Under the pieces are notes generated by a model. It did not search any database, was not told the origin of the DNA, and saw nothing but the letters and a program-made list of their open reading frames with translations. Below are positions 35,365 to 45,763 of a stretch of DNA of 64,000 bases, one piece after another. How positions within the stretch are numbered: the stretch's first letter is position 1; every line of letters starts with the position of its first letter. Position numbers and translations under genes: made by a program. Source of the stretch: Mycobacterium sp. JS623 (lineage in GTDB: Bacteria > Actinomycetota > Actinomycetes > Mycobacteriales > Mycobacteriaceae); the NCBI RefSeq assembly GCF_000328565.1, contig NC_019966.1, positions 1,054,001-1,118,000 on the forward strand, written 5' to 3'.

Positions 35365-36204
35365 TCACTGCAGGCCGAGCGGCCCGGCGAGTTCGGCAAG
35401 CGCGGGCACCAACTTCTCGGGTGACGTCAGCACCTGCACCGGCACGTGATCGGCGCCCGCATCGAGGTGCTCCTTCAGTCGCGCCACGATGGCGTCGACC
35501 GTGCCGTAGGCGACGACGGCGTCCACCAGACGGTCACTACCCGGTTTTGCGACCTCTTCATCACTGAACCCGAGACGTTTCCAGCTGTTGAGGTAATTCG
35601 TCAGGTTGAGGTAAATCTCCAATGCTTTGCGACCGACAGCCCGCGCCTTTTCCGCATCGGTGGTCAGCACCACCTTGTGCTCGGGGGCGATGAACGCGTC
35701 GGGGCCGAGCAGCTCGCGCGCTTGCGCGGTGTGCTCGGGCGTCGTCAGATACGGATGTGGTCCTGCGGCGCGATCCGCCGACAGCTTCAAAACCTTGGGG
35801 CCCAGTGCCGCGACCACCCGCCGGTTCTTCGGCACGCCGTATTCGTCGAGCTTGTCGAGGTACTCCGTCAAAGCATCGACCGGCTTGCGGAATTCCTGAT
35901 TCGCCTCCGGGTGGCCGACGCCGATGCCCAGCAAGAAGCGACCGGGATAGGCCTTGTCGATCCGGTGGAACGATTCGGCGACGGGGCCGGCGTCGGCGGT
36001 CCAGATGTTGACGATGCCCGTGGCGACCTGCAGGGTGGTGGTCTTCTCCAGGATGGGTTCGACCCACTCCAGCTCGGCAGGCGGCGAACCGCCGACCCAT
36101 ACGGCGCCATAGCCCAGCGCCTCTATCTCTTTGGCTTGGTCAGGAGTTACTCCACGACCAAAGGATCCGAATCGGCCGAGGTTGGGTTTGGCATCGTCAG
36201 TCAT
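35365..36204 (-). CDS. LLM-class F420-dependent oxidoreductase (tandem copy A)
   Basis: 279 residues, paralogue of the next gene, sharing VWVGGSPPAELEWVEPILE, VATGIVNIWTADAGPVAES, GRFLLGIGVGHPEANQEF, VVAALGPKVLKLSADRA and PYLTTPEHTAQAREL. Copy A lacks the SPGPEQ segment (it has a shorter loop after GRFGSFGRG). Its start is only 30 nt after the histidine kinase stop on the same strand, so the kinase, its flavoenzyme partner and both LLM enzymes could share a transcript. Confidence 0.87.
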   Translation of the reverse strand: MTDDAKPNLGRFGSFGRGVTPDQAKEIEALGYGAVWVGGSPPAELEWVEPILEKTTTLQVATGIVNIWTADAGPVAESFHRIDKAYPGRFLLGIGVGHPEANQEFRKPVDALTEYLDKLDEYGVPKNRRVVAALGPKVLKLSADRAAGPHPYLTTPEHTAQARELLGPDAFIAPEHKVVLTTDAEKARAVGRKALEIYLNLTNYLNSWKRLGFSDEEVAKPGSDRLVDAVVAYGTVDAIVARLKEHLDAGADHVPVQVLTSPEKLVPALAELAGPLGLQ

Positions 36205-36233
36205 GGTTCGGTCAACCCCGACCCGGGCCGCGC

Positions 36234-37715
36234 CTATTCCAGTCCGGCCGGAAGCTCTGTCGGCGTCGGCAGCTCAGGGGCGGGCGCCTGCAGCGGCAAC
36301 ACCACGATGAACTTCGTCTCGCCGGGCCGCGATTCCACTCGCAGGTTGCCGTGATGCTTCTCGACGACGATCCGCCACGCCAGATCGAGGCCGAGGCCGG
36401 TGCCCTCGCCGAACGGCTTGGTGGTGAAGAACGGCGTGAAAATCCGATCGATGATCTCATCCGGGATGCCGGGGCCGTCGTCGCAGATCTCGACGCGAAT
36501 CATGTCGTCGGTTTCGCGCTTGGTTCGCAAGGTGAGTGTGCCGTGGCCGTCCATCGCCTGGATCGCGTTGTCGATGATGTTGGTCCAGACTTGATTGAGA
36601 TCGCCTGGGTAGCAAAGCAATTGGGGCAGCGACTTGTCCATGTCCTTGACGATCTTGACAGGGCCGTCCTTGCCGACCTTTTCGCCGAACATCATCACCG
36701 TGCTCCACAACAGCTCGTGCACGTCGGCGGACTGGTATGGCGCCCGGTCCATTTGCGAGTACTGCTTGGTGCCTGCCAGCAGCGCCGAAATGCGCTTGCT
36801 CGCTTCGGCGATCCGGTTCACCGACAGTTCGGTGTCGATCGTGTACTTCAGCCAACCGATCGCGCTCTGCAGCGTGGCCGAACAGTCGACGTCGTCGATC
36901 GACGCTTCAACGCGTTCCAGCCAGTCGATGTCCAGACCGGCTTCCACGAACGTTGGTGCGTAGTCCCAGCCGCTGGCGATGCCGTGGTCCTCGAGCCAGT
37001 CGCCGATCTCATCTTCGCGGTCCGACGTCTCAAGCGGGCTGAGGTCATTCGACTTGGACTTGGCCACCTGTTCGGCCACCTCGTCCTGAATGGACACCAG
37101 AACGCGCAATGCCTCCGGGGTGAACTTCCCGCTGGAGAGCATCGACAGCTTGTGGCGCATCTTGCCGACGTTCTCGCGAAGATTGGATACGTCCCGCGAT
37201 ATCGCCGCGGCCGGGTTGTTGAGCTGGTGCGTCAGCCCCGCCGTGATGGTGCCCAGCGCCAGCAGCTTCTCGCGTTGTCCGATGATCTGGCGCTGCCGCA
37301 ACCCGCCGACCATGTGCCCTTCGAGCAGATGTACCGCCATCGGGAACTGCGTCTTCATGAACGTGGCGAACGCCTCGGCGTCCAGCACGAACAGCCGAGA
37401 CGGCTGGGTGACTCGCACCGACGCCTCGTAGAGGTGCTCCTCGGCGGGAACGTACGCCGACCACGCGCCGAAGTAGACGCCCCGCTGCGACGTTCGGCCC
37501 GTCACGATGTCCATGCCGGCCGACCGCTTGGACATCACCACTTCGCCGTCGAGCAGCACGTAAAAGCAGGTGGCCGGCTCGCCTTCGACGACGACGGGCC
37601 CCGGCTCAAAAGCCTGGATATGGCCGTTGTCGCACAGCATCTGCAGCTGTTCGTCGGTCAAAGCCTCGAACAGGAACAGCGTCCGCAGCTCGGTAGGCAG
37701 GCATTTCTCGCCCAT
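36234..37715 (-). CDS. Histidine kinase with N-terminal cyclic-nucleotide-binding domain
   Basis: 493 residues, soluble. Residues 10-135 form a CRP-like cNMP-binding domain ([23 protein letters not shown] broken over two strands; [12 protein letters not shown]). The HisKA helix holds His163 ([18 protein letters not shown]), followed by a long helical insert and a C-terminal HATPase domain ([39 protein letters not shown]). The canonical RxxR-type cAMP pocket is not obvious, so ligand identity is open. Located 14 nt after the receiver-flavoenzyme gene; the two are the natural phosphotransfer partners. Confidence 0.9.
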   Translation of the reverse strand: MGEKCLPTELRTLFLFEALTDEQLQMLCDNGHIQAFEPGPVVVEGEPATCFYVLLDGEVVMSKRSAGMDIVTGRTSQRGVYFGAWSAYVPAEEHLYEASVRVTQPSRLFVLDAEAFATFMKTQFPMAVHLLEGHMVGGLRQRQIIGQREKLLALGTITAGLTHQLNNPAAAISRDVSNLRENVGKMRHKLSMLSSGKFTPEALRVLVSIQDEVAEQVAKSKSNDLSPLETSDREDEIGDWLEDHGIASGWDYAPTFVEAGLDIDWLERVEASIDDVDCSATLQSAIGWLKYTIDTELSVNRIAEASKRISALLAGTKQYSQMDRAPYQSADVHELLWSTVMMFGEKVGKDGPVKIVKDMDKSLPQLLCYPGDLNQVWTNIIDNAIQAMDGHGTLTLRTKRETDDMIRVEICDDGPGIPDEIIDRIFTPFFTTKPFGEGTGLGLDLAWRIVVEKHHGNLRVESRPGETKFIVVLPLQAPAPELPTPTELPAGLE

Positions 37716-37729
37716 TTCGGTTCTCTTTC

Positions 37730-39430
37730 CTACGCGTCCGCCAGGTAGCGGTGGACCAACATCACTGCCATCGACCCTTCGCCGACGGCTGCTGCCACCC
37801 GTTTCGCGGATTCGGCACGCACATCCCCTGCAACAAACACACCGGGCACACTTGTTTCCAAATGGTGCGGCGGACGGTCAAGCGTCCAACCGGCGACGTC
37901 CTTGAGATCGGGGCCGGACAGGATGAAACCGTGGTCGTCCTTGGCCACCACATCAAGCCAAGCGGTGCGCGGCTCGGCGCCGATGAAGCAGCACAGCCGG
38001 TCGGCGTTCACCGTCTCCTTCTCACCGCTCTGCTTGTTGAGCAGCACCAGCCCCGTGAGGTGGTTGTCCTCGCCGAGCGTGTCGACGACCTCGGTACACA
38101 CCCGGACGTTGATGTTGTCGTTCTTCTCGATCTGCTGGATCAAGTAGTAGGACATCGACGCCTCGAGTGACGGCCCTCGCACAAGCAGGGTCACCGATTT
38201 CGCCGTCTTCGACATGAACATCGCGGCCTGGCCTGCCGAGTTCGCGCCGCCGACGATGTACACGTCCTCGCCCGCGCATTCAGTGGAGTCCGACACCGAT
38301 GCGCCGTAGTACACGCCGCGGCCGATGTAGTTGCAGGCGCCGTCGTCGGGGTCGTCCCAACACCCGGGGACGCCCTGCAGCTGGCGGTAGGAAACGCCGG
38401 TGGCGAGGATGACCGCCTGCGCAGCGATGGTGCTGCCGTCGGCGAATTCGATCGTGCGCGCCGTGCCGCTGTCACCGGCGTGCAGCTTGACGGCCTTACG
38501 GGTGGTGATGACCTCCGCGCCGAAGCGCTCGGCCTGGCGGCGTGCCGACGTGGTCAGCTCGGCGCCAGAAACGCCCATCTCGAAGCCGAGATAGTTCTCG
38601 ATCCTCGAGCTGCGACCGGCCTGTCCACCCGTCGTGGTCTCCTCGATCAGCACGGTCTTCAGGCCCTCCGAGGCGCCGTACACCGCGGCAGCGAGGCCGG
38701 CCGGTCCGCCACCGATGACCGCGAGTTCGTACATCTCCAGCGACGGGGTGGTGGACAGCCCGAGCATGCCGGCCAGGTCTTCATCGGTCGGCTCGACCAA
38801 CGTCTCGCCCTGTTCGGTGATGACGACTGGCAGCTGGAAGCCGTCCAGGCCCGCCGCGTCCAGCAGTTGCTTGCCCTTGGGCTCGTCGGCCGTGAAAGAA
38901 CGGAACGAGTGCTGGTTGCGGGCCAGGAACTGGCGCACCTGCCACGACCGTTCGTTCCAGCGGTGCCCGATCACCTTGGTGTGCGGGATCGCGCGGTCGC
39001 CGGTGGCGTGCCACGCCTCGAGCAGCCCGTCGACCACCGGGTACAACTTCTCTTCGGGCGGGTCCCAGGGCTTGAGCAGGTAGTGGTCCAGGTCGACGAC
39101 GTTGATCGCGTCGATCGCGGCGTGGGTGTCGGCATACGCCGTCAACAGCACCCGGCGCGCGAGGGGGTAAATGTCCATTGCCTCTTCGAGGAACTCGATG
39201 CCGCTCATCTGCGGCATCCGGTAGTCGGCGACGAACACGGCGACGGTGTCACCACGCAACTTGAGTTCGTTGAGGGTTTCCAGGGCATCGGGGCCCGACT
39301 CGGCCCGGACGATGCGGTAGCGGTCGCCGTAGTGGCGCCGCAGGTCGCGCGCGACGGCGCGGGACACCGCGGGGTCGTCGTCGACAGTCAGTATTACGGG
39401 TTTTCGGGGAGCAGAGACCGGTGCAGTCAT
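37730..39430 (-). CDS. Response-regulator receiver fused to a thioredoxin-reductase-like flavoenzyme
   Basis: 566 residues in three parts. Residues 8-125 are a receiver domain with Asp17-19, phospho-acceptor Asp69 (VADYRMP) and Lys120 (LLKPWD). Residues 148-225 look like a glutaredoxin/thioredoxin-fold segment lacking CxxC (LPVVITEQGETLVEPTDEDL). Residues 233-566 are a thioredoxin-reductase-like module with FAD GGGPAG (240-245), NADPH GGANSAG (394-400) and VFVAGDV (531-537). The redox CxxC of TrxR is missing; GASVSD (376-381) occupies that place. Thus an enzyme output is attached to a phosphorylatable receiver. First gene of the minus-strand run with the cNMP kinase. Confidence 0.9.
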   Translation of the reverse strand: MTAPVSAPRKPVILTVDDDPAVSRAVARDLRRHYGDRYRIVRAESGPDALETLNELKLRGDTVAVFVADYRMPQMSGIEFLEEAMDIYPLARRVLLTAYADTHAAIDAINVVDLDHYLLKPWDPPEEKLYPVVDGLLEAWHATGDRAIPHTKVIGHRWNERSWQVRQFLARNQHSFRSFTADEPKGKQLLDAAGLDGFQLPVVITEQGETLVEPTDEDLAGMLGLSTTPSLEMYELAVIGGGPAGLAAAVYGASEGLKTVLIEETTTGGQAGRSSRIENYLGFEMGVSGAELTTSARRQAERFGAEVITTRKAVKLHAGDSGTARTIEFADGSTIAAQAVILATGVSYRQLQGVPGCWDDPDDGACNYIGRGVYYGASVSDSTECAGEDVYIVGGANSAGQAAMFMSKTAKSVTLLVRGPSLEASMSYYLIQQIEKNDNINVRVCTEVVDTLGEDNHLTGLVLLNKQSGEKETVNADRLCCFIGAEPRTAWLDVVAKDDHGFILSGPDLKDVAGWTLDRPPHHLETSVPGVFVAGDVRAESAKRVAAAVGEGSMAVMLVHRYLADA

Positions 39431-39689
39431 CGGTTATCAGTATGCTCCCGTCGTCCAGCGGTTATTGGGCCACCTTGGATGCGATTACCTGGTACTTCGG
39501 CGATTTTGGGGCACGCCGCCGAGCAGGTAGTATGGACCAACGGTGCGGCTTCCGCGCCGGCTCTTGCGTGCTCTCTGCGATCGGAATTGCTGGAATTTCT
39601 GGCTACAGGTCCACGTTTTGTAGTCGGTCGAAAAGCTGCGCCAGCAAGGCGCCAACGATCTACAGGACACGGAGGATCTCCGAAAGATA

Positions 39690-39911
39690 ATGGCCAAGAA
39701 AGACGGTGCCATCGAGGTCGAGGGCCGCGTGGTCGAGCCCCTGCCCAATGCGATGTTCCGCATTGAGCTGGAGAACGGACACAAGGTGCTTGCCCACATC
39801 AGCGGCAAGATGCGGCAGCACTACATCCGCATCCTGCCCGAGGACCGCGTCGTGGTGGAGTTGTCTCCCTACGACCTGTCCCGGGGCCGCATCGTTTATC
39901 GGTACAAGTAA
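39690..39911 (+). CDS. infA: Translation initiation factor IF-1
   Basis: 73-residue S1/OB-fold factor ([45 protein letters not shown]), essentially invariant in actinobacteria. Its Shine-Dalgarno GGAG lies inside a small hairpin CGGAG-GAT-CTCCG (39670-39682), which could tune initiation. The 259-bp gap upstream, shared with the divergent flavoenzyme gene, must hold the operon promoter; TAGTAT at 39528-39533 is a weak -10 candidate and nothing else is recognisable there. Confidence 0.97.
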
Positions 39912-39941
39912 GACGACACAGAGAACAGGATCGACCGAGCC

Positions 39942-40055
39942 GTGAAGGTGAACCCGAGCGTAAAGCCCATCTGCGACAAGTGCAGGGTGATCCGTCGGCA
40001 TGGGCGGGTCATGGTGATCTGCTCAGATCCGCGCCACAAGCAGAGACAAGGCTGA
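39942..40055 (+). CDS. rpmJ: 50S ribosomal protein L36
   Basis: A 37-residue protein from a GTG start ([18 protein letters not shown], then [17 protein letters not shown]). It has the complete zinc ribbon Cys11, Cys14, Cys27 and His32, so it is the zinc-binding C+ form. Located between infA and rpsM as in other mycobacteria. Confidence 0.96.
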
Positions 40056-40267
40056 GTCGGCGATGAGCGCTGGCGCGAAGATCAGATAGTCGCGTTTCCG
40101 CTCGACCCAACCCGCCCTCCTCGGATCGCGACCGACAACTTAATGACGAAATCCCAGTACCACTGAGCGGATTGGCCGCTCACCACGTCCGGCACGGAGG
40201 CCGGACCCCATCAGATGAGGGAACGGACTGGGACCAGACCTCCGCATAGAAGAAGGAACACCGCCTG
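40056..40267 (+). promoter_or_regulatory. Structured rpsM leader with two adjacent hairpins
   Basis: A 212-base untranslated stretch separates rpmJ from rpsM. TGAGCGG/CCGCTCA (40164-40170 and 40176-40182) and GTCCGGC/GCCGGAC (40187-40193 and 40200-40206) make two 7-bp hairpins with loops of 5 and 6 bases, 60-100 bases before the rpsM ATG. The Shine-Dalgarno AAGAAGGA follows. It may be an internal terminator/attenuator or a ribosomal-protein feedback site. Confidence 0.45.
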
Positions 40268-40642
40268 ATGGCACGCCTCGTGGGCGTCGATCTCCCGCGC
40301 GATAAGCGCATGGAGATCGCCCTGACCTACATCTACGGCATCGGCCGTACCCGCTCCCAGGAGATCCTGGAAGCCACCGGCATCGACCGGAACCTGCGCA
40401 CCAAGGACCTGACCGACGATCAGGTCACCCAGCTGCGCGACTACATCGAAGGCAACCTCAAGGTCGAGGGCGACCTGCGCCGTGAGGTCCAGGCCGACAT
40501 TCGCCGCAAGATCGAGATCGGCTGCTACCAGGGCCTGCGGCACCGCCGCGGCCTGCCGGTGCGCGGCCAGCGGACCAAGACCAATGCGCGCACCCGCAAG
40601 GGCCCGAAGCGCACCATCGCCGGCAAGAAGAAGGCCAGGTAA
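40268..40642 (+). CDS. rpsM: 30S ribosomal protein S13
   Basis: 124 residues. Starts [20 protein letters not shown], contains the helix-hairpin region [15 protein letters not shown], and ends in the basic tail [20 protein letters not shown] that reaches the P-site tRNA. First of rpsM-rpsK-rpsD-rpoA-rplQ; four bases separate it from rpsK. Confidence 0.98.
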   Translation: MARLVGVDLPRDKRMEIALTYIYGIGRTRSQEILEATGIDRNLRTKDLTDDQVTQLRDYIEGNLKVEGDLRREVQADIRRKIEIGCYQGLRHRRGLPVRGQRTKTNARTRKGPKRTIAGKKKAR

Positions 40643-40646
40643 GTAG

Positions 40647-41063
40647 ATGCCACCAGCAAAAAAGGGTGCCGCTGCTCCTAAGAAGGGGCAGAAGACCCGC
40701 CGCAGGGAAAAGAAGAACGTCCCGCACGGCGCCGCGCACATCAAGAGCACGTTCAACAACACGATCGTTTCGATCACCGACCCGCAGGGCAACGTCATCG
40801 CCTGGGCGTCGTCGGGTCACGTCGGCTTCAAGGGTTCGCGCAAGTCGACCCCGTTCGCCGCGCAGCTGGCCGCCGAGAACGCCGCCCGCAAGGCGCAGGA
40901 GCACGGCGTGAAGAAGGTCGACGTGTTCGTGAAGGGCCCGGGTTCGGGCCGTGAGACCGCCATCCGGTCGCTGCAGGCCGCCGGCCTCGAGGTCGGCGCC
41001 ATTTCCGACGTCACGCCGCAGCCGCACAACGGCTGCCGTCCGCCCAAGCGGCGCCGGGTCTAG
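40647..41063 (+). CDS. rpsK: 30S ribosomal protein S11
   Basis: 138 residues with a Lys-rich N-terminus ([19 protein letters not shown]) and core motifs [32 protein letters not shown] and the C-terminal [13 protein letters not shown]. Binds 16S rRNA in the platform. Coupled to rpsM and 14 nt before rpsD. Confidence 0.98.
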   Translation: MPPAKKGAAAPKKGQKTRRREKKNVPHGAAHIKSTFNNTIVSITDPQGNVIAWASSGHVGFKGSRKSTPFAAQLAAENAARKAQEHGVKKVDVFVKGPGSGRETAIRSLQAAGLEVGAISDVTPQPHNGCRPPKRRRV

Positions 41064-41077
41064 AAGGAGACAGACTT

Positions 41078-41683
41078 ATGGCTCGTTACACCGGACCTGC
41101 CACCCGCAAGTCGCGTCGCCTCGGCGTCGACCTGGTCGGTGGCGATCAGTCGTTCGAGAAGCGTCCCTACCCGCCCGGTCAGCATGGCCGCGCCCGGGTC
41201 AAGGAAAGCGAATACCGTCAGCAGCTGCAGGAGAAGCAGAAGGCTCGCTTCACCTACGGCGTGATGGAAAAGCAGTTCCGCAAGTACTACGAAGAGGCCG
41301 TGCGCCGTCCCGGCAAGACGGGTGAGGAACTGCTGCAGATCCTTGAAAGCCGGTTGGACAACGTGATCTACCGTTCCGGCCTGGCCCGGACCCGCCGGAT
41401 GGCGCGTCAGCTGGTCAGCCACGGTCACTTCACCGTCAACGGCGTGAAGGTCAACATCCCCAGCTACCGGGTGTCGCAGTACGACATCATCGACATCAAG
41501 GACAAGTCGCTCAACACGCTGCCTTTCGAGGTGGCGCGCGAGACCGCTGGCGACCGTCCGATCCCGGGTTGGTTGCAGGTTGTTGGCGAGCGCCAGCGCG
41601 TGCTGGTGCACCAGCTGCCCGAGCGCGCGCAGATCGACGTGCCGCTCACCGAGCAGCTGATCGTCGAGTTCTACTCGAAGTAA
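41078..41683 (+). CDS. rpsD: 30S ribosomal protein S4
   Basis: 201 residues: ARYTGPATRKSRRLGVDLVG at the N-terminus, the S4 RNA-binding domain (LDNVIYRSGLARTRRMARQ, LVSHGHFTVNGVKVNIPSY) and EQLIVEFYSK at the end. Primary 16S rRNA binder. It is the mycobacterial type without the N-terminal four-cysteine zinc site, so it is a C-minus form. Confidence 0.98.
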   Translation: MARYTGPATRKSRRLGVDLVGGDQSFEKRPYPPGQHGRARVKESEYRQQLQEKQKARFTYGVMEKQFRKYYEEAVRRPGKTGEELLQILESRLDNVIYRSGLARTRRMARQLVSHGHFTVNGVKVNIPSYRVSQYDIIDIKDKSLNTLPFEVARETAGDRPIPGWLQVVGERQRVLVHQLPERAQIDVPLTEQLIVEFYSK

Positions 41684-41734
41684 CGACTTCTGCCGCGGCA
41701 ACCGTCGCGGGAGAAACCCAACGGCATCAAATAG

Positions 41735-42814
<1,080 letters not shown>

Positions 42815-42826
42815 AGAAAACCCGTC

Positions 42827-42852
42827 CCGGTCCTACCTGATACGGGGACCGG
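42827..42852 (+). other. Hairpin between rpoA and rplQ
   Basis: CCGGTCC (42827-42833) and GGACCGG (42846-42852) pair around 12 bases, just before the rplQ Shine-Dalgarno. No U-run follows, so it is more likely a processing or translational element than a terminator. Confidence 0.35.
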
Positions 42853-42870
42853 CCCCAATTAGGAGTAGCA

Positions 42871-43452
42871 ATGCCCAAGCCCACCAAGGGTCCTCGCCTC
42901 GGCGGGTCGTCCTCACACCAGAAGGCGCTGTTGGCCAACCTGGCCACGTCGCTCTTCGAGCACGGCCGGATCAAGACGACCGAGCCCAAGGCTCGGGCGT
43001 TGCGCCCCTATGCGGAGAAGCTCATCACCCACGCCAAGAAGGGTGCGCTGCACAATCGGCGCGAGGTGATGAAGAAGATCCGCGACAAGGACGTGGTCCA
43101 CGCGCTGTTCGCCGAGATCGCACCGTTCTACGCCGACCGCGAGGGCGGCTACACCCGCATCATCAAGGTGGAGGCACGCAAGGGCGACAACGCCCCGATG
43201 GCCGTCATCGAGTTGGTGCGCGAGAAGACGGTGACTTCGGAGGCCAACCGTGCCCGCCGTGCAGCGGGCTCGAAGAAGGCAGCACCTGCGAAGGCGGTGG
43301 CGGCCGACGAGGTTGTCGCCGATGCTCCCGCCGAGGAAACCGTTGACGAGGTCAAGGCGGAAGACGCTGCCATCGAGGACGCTCAGACCGCCGAGGCGGC
43401 CGAAGAGGTTGCCGAAGCTGAAGCCGAGGACAAGGCCGACGACGCCAAGTAG
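42871..43452 (+). CDS. rplQ: 50S ribosomal protein L17 with acidic C-terminal extension
   Basis: 193 residues. The conserved core ([60 protein letters not shown]) ends near residue 120. A further 70 residues of low-complexity Ala/Glu/Asp/Lys follow, as seen in actinobacterial L17 proteins but absent in E. coli (127 residues). The tail is probably disordered and surface exposed. Confidence 0.97.
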   Translation: MPKPTKGPRLGGSSSHQKALLANLATSLFEHGRIKTTEPKARALRPYAEKLITHAKKGALHNRREVMKKIRDKDVVHALFAEIAPFYADREGGYTRIIKVEARKGDNAPMAVIELVREKTVTSEANRARRAAGSKKAAPAKAVAADEVVADAPAEETVDEVKAEDAAIEDAQTAEAAEEVAEAEAEDKADDAK

Positions 43453-43459
43453 TGAAGCT

Positions 43460-44329
43460 GTGAACGAACCCGCCATCGATTCCGGTGGCGGGTTTGTTCG
43501 TCTTCGGCTCGATATCGCTTACGACGGAACCGAATTCGCTGGATGGGCGGTTCAGGCCGGCCAGCGGACCGTGGCCGGTGTTCTCGACGAGGCGCTATCG
43601 ACGGTGTTCCGGGTACCGGTGGTCCTGCGCGCGGCTGGCCGCACCGACGCAGGTGTGCATGCGACGGGTCAGGTCGCTCACGTTGACGTGCCCGCCGATG
43701 CGTTAGTGCATGGCTACCCCCGCACCAGCCGCGAGGGCGACAGTGAGTTCTTGCCGCTCGTGCGACGGCTCGGGCGGTTCTTGCCTGCAGATGTACGTGT
43801 CGTCGACATAGACCGTGCCGCAGCGGGTTTCGACGCTCGGTTCTCGGCGTTGCGTCGCCATTACGTCTATCGGATCTCGACCGCGCCGTACGGCGTTGAG
43901 CCGCAGGAGGCGCGCTTCGTGACGGCATGGCCGAGGCCGCTCGACGTCGACGCGATGTCGGCCGCGTCCCGAAACCTGGTGGGGCTGCACAACTTCGCCG
44001 CGTTCTGCCGTCACCGTGAGGGCGCCACGACGATTCGCGATCTGCAGCGGCTGGACTGGTCCCGCGACGGCGACCGCGTCACCGCATACGTCAGCGCAGA
44101 CGCGTTCTGCTGGTCGATGGTGCGGTCATTGGTCGGTGCCCTGCTGGCGGTCGGCGAACATCGACGCGAACCTGGTTGGTGCGCAGGGCTGTTGACGTCG
44201 ACCCAGAGATCAAGCGATTTCGCCGGAGCGCCCCCGCAGGGCCTGACCCTCGTCGGCGTCGACTACCCTCCCGACGACCAACTCGAGGCGCGCACGAAGG
44301 TCACGCGCGAACTCCGGGTGGTCGACTAG
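43460..44329 (+). CDS. truA: tRNA pseudouridine(38-40) synthase TruA
   Basis: 289 residues. [19 protein letters not shown] is the family start, [11 protein letters not shown] contains the catalytic Asp, and [18 protein letters not shown] and [17 protein letters not shown] are conserved C-terminal blocks. It isomerises U38-U40 in the anticodon arm. GTG at 43460 lies eight bases after the rplQ stop. A 14-bp hairpin spans 43462-43499, inside its first 13 codons. Its stop shares a CTAG with the convergent cutinase gene. Confidence 0.94.
   Translation: MNEPAIDSGGGFVRLRLDIAYDGTEFAGWAVQAGQRTVAGVLDEALSTVFRVPVVLRAAGRTDAGVHATGQVAHVDVPADALVHGYPRTSREGDSEFLPLVRRLGRFLPADVRVVDIDRAAAGFDARFSALRRHYVYRISTAPYGVEPQEARFVTAWPRPLDVDAMSAASRNLVGLHNFAAFCRHREGATTIRDLQRLDWSRDGDRVTAYVSADAFCWSMVRSLVGALLAVGEHRREPGWCAGLLTSTQRSSDFAGAPPQGLTLVGVDYPPDDQLEARTKVTRELRVVD
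43462..43499 (+). terminator. Terminator-like hairpin at the 5' end of truA
   Basis: GAACGAACCCGCCA (43462-43475) pairs with TGGCGGGTTTGTTC (43486-43499), 14 bp with one G-U, loop of ten. It begins two bases into the truA coding sequence and overlaps the region where the ribosome must initiate. It could terminate or attenuate the rplQ transcript, or limit TruA synthesis. No long U tract follows, so the terminator label is provisional. Confidence 0.45.
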
Positions 44330-45018
44330 ATCCGGCCAGCGACGAAGTCGGCGGCCTGATTCGCCATGCCGGCGCTGATGTAGGCGCTGGCGAGGTGGGC
44401 AGGCCAGTTGTCTTGCCACGTGTCGGGGTCGGCAGGGTTGCAGATCGGGTCGGCGCCGTGGCACAACTCGATGGTCCGCTCGCTGTAGAGGGGGTTGAAG
44501 TTCGTGATCGGCCCTACCCACGCGGATCCGTTGCCGAACAGCGCGACCGCAGCGATGTGGGTATCCGCGCCGTCCGGCAACGGGTTCTTGAAGCCGAAGA
44601 AGTTGAACGGCAACGCAAGGACGACGTCGGTGACGGCCGCGCCCAGCGAGTAGCCGCCCAGCACCAAGCGGGTATCGGGGCAGTTGTTCATCATCGACTG
44701 GATGTGTGCGCTCATGTCGTTGGCGCCGACGTCGATCTGATTGTCGGCGGGATACTGCACCGCGTAGACGCCGATGTTCTTGTTCGTCTTCGAACGCAGC
44801 GCGCTGATGAACGCGTTTCCGAGGACACCGACACCCGGCGACTCGAGTCGGCCGCGGGCGAAGACGACCTCGACCGCCGGGCAGGCGGCAGACGCCGACG
44901 GGACGGCACCCGGCACCGGCACTGCGGTCGATGCGATCAGCCCGGCAGCGGCCAGAACCACTGCAGCGGCAACGAATGCGATTCGACGGGTCCACCGAGC
45001 GTCAAGATCAATCCCCAC
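44326..45018 (-). CDS. Secreted cutinase-family serine esterase (copy 1)
   Basis: 230 residues from a GTG. A hydrophobic signal segment ([20 protein letters not shown]) ends near a SASAAC site. The cutinase core has [28 protein letters not shown] with the nucleophile Ser in GYSLG, and a C-terminal block with [13 protein letters not shown] and [10 protein letters not shown] (catalytic Asp and His). Cutinases in mycobacteria hydrolyse esters and lipids outside the cell. It differs from copies 2 and 3 in GYSLG versus GYSQG. Convergent with truA, sharing CTAG. Confidence 0.92.
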   Translation of the reverse strand: MGIDLDARWTRRIAFVAAAVVLAAAGLIASTAVPVPGAVPSASAACPAVEVVFARGRLESPGVGVLGNAFISALRSKTNKNIGVYAVQYPADNQIDVGANDMSAHIQSMMNNCPDTRLVLGGYSLGAAVTDVVLALPFNFFGFKNPLPDGADTHIAAVALFGNGSAWVGPITNFNPLYSERTIELCHGADPICNPADPDTWQDNWPAHLASAYISAGMANQAADFVAGRI

Positions 45019-45070
45019 TTGGGCGATCCTAACGGAATGCTGTGAGCGTAGCCGTCAATTTGTTGCAGCC

Positions 45071-45739
45071 CTAGAGCAGGCCCGCGGCGAAACCGGCCGC
45101 CTGGCTGGTCGGCCCGCCCACATAGGAGCGGTGGGAAGCCAAGCTCTCACCGTTGGTCTGGCAGATCGGGTCACCGCCGTTGCACAAGTCGATGGACCTG
45201 CCACCCCACACCGGGCTGACCGTGAGGGGCAGGCCAAGTTTGGCGGACGGATTGCCGAATACCGCGATGGCCGCGACATGGTCGGGCACGTTGGGCGGTA
45301 GCGGGTTGTTGAAGCCGATGACGGGGATCGGCACCGCGCTGATGACGTCGATCACGGCGGCGCCCTGCGAGTAACCGCCCAGCACCAGCCTGGTGTTGGG
45401 GCAGTTGTCTGCCATGAACTGGATGTGGCCGCTGGCGTCATTGGCCCCGTCGGCCGCGGCCAGGAAGTCGAAACTCGCGGGGTAGTTCACCGCATATGCG
45501 CCGACGGACCTACCGGCGACCTTGCTGCGCAAGGAGTCGACGAACGCGCCGCCGACATTCCCAAGGCCTGGGGCGTCATTGGTGCCGCGGGCGAAGACCA
45601 CCTCGATGTCGGGACAGTCGTCGGCCGATGCGACGCCGATTGGCATTGGCGACACCGCTGGTGCGATGAGGGCGGCGGAAGCACTCAGAACGGCAGCCGC
45701 CGACGCGGTGATCGAGTGGCGAATTCGATTCGAAGGCAC
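45071..45739 (-). CDS. Secreted cutinase-family serine esterase (copy 2)
   Basis: 222 residues with a signal peptide ending after PMPIGVASA. Core: DCPDIEVVFARGTNDAPGLG, LVLGGYSQGAAVIDVI (Ser nucleophile), and IDLCNGGDPICQTNGESLAS with the catalytic Asp, then an SHRSY His. Four cysteines allow the two cutinase disulfides. Very close relative of copy 3 in the region FARGTNDAPGLGN, suggesting recent duplication. Minus-strand, 52 bp from copy 1. Confidence 0.93.
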   Translation of the reverse strand: MPSNRIRHSITASAAAVLSASAALIAPAVSPMPIGVASADDCPDIEVVFARGTNDAPGLGNVGGAFVDSLRSKVAGRSVGAYAVNYPASFDFLAAADGANDASGHIQFMADNCPNTRLVLGGYSQGAAVIDVISAVPIPVIGFNNPLPPNVPDHVAAIAVFGNPSAKLGLPLTVSPVWGGRSIDLCNGGDPICQTNGESLASHRSYVGGPTSQAAGFAAGLL

Positions 45740-45763
45740 ACCGAATTTTAGCGGCTAGGCAGG

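Noticed and set aside
38480..39766. 428-codon plus-strand frame opposite the receiver-flavoenzyme and into infA
   Set aside because: Overlaps two recognised genes and lacks any domain; its length comes from high GC.
43250..43459. Extension of TruA upstream into rplQ
   Set aside because: That part is the rplQ acidic tail read in another frame (Arg/Pro-rich), and TruA conservation begins after 43490.
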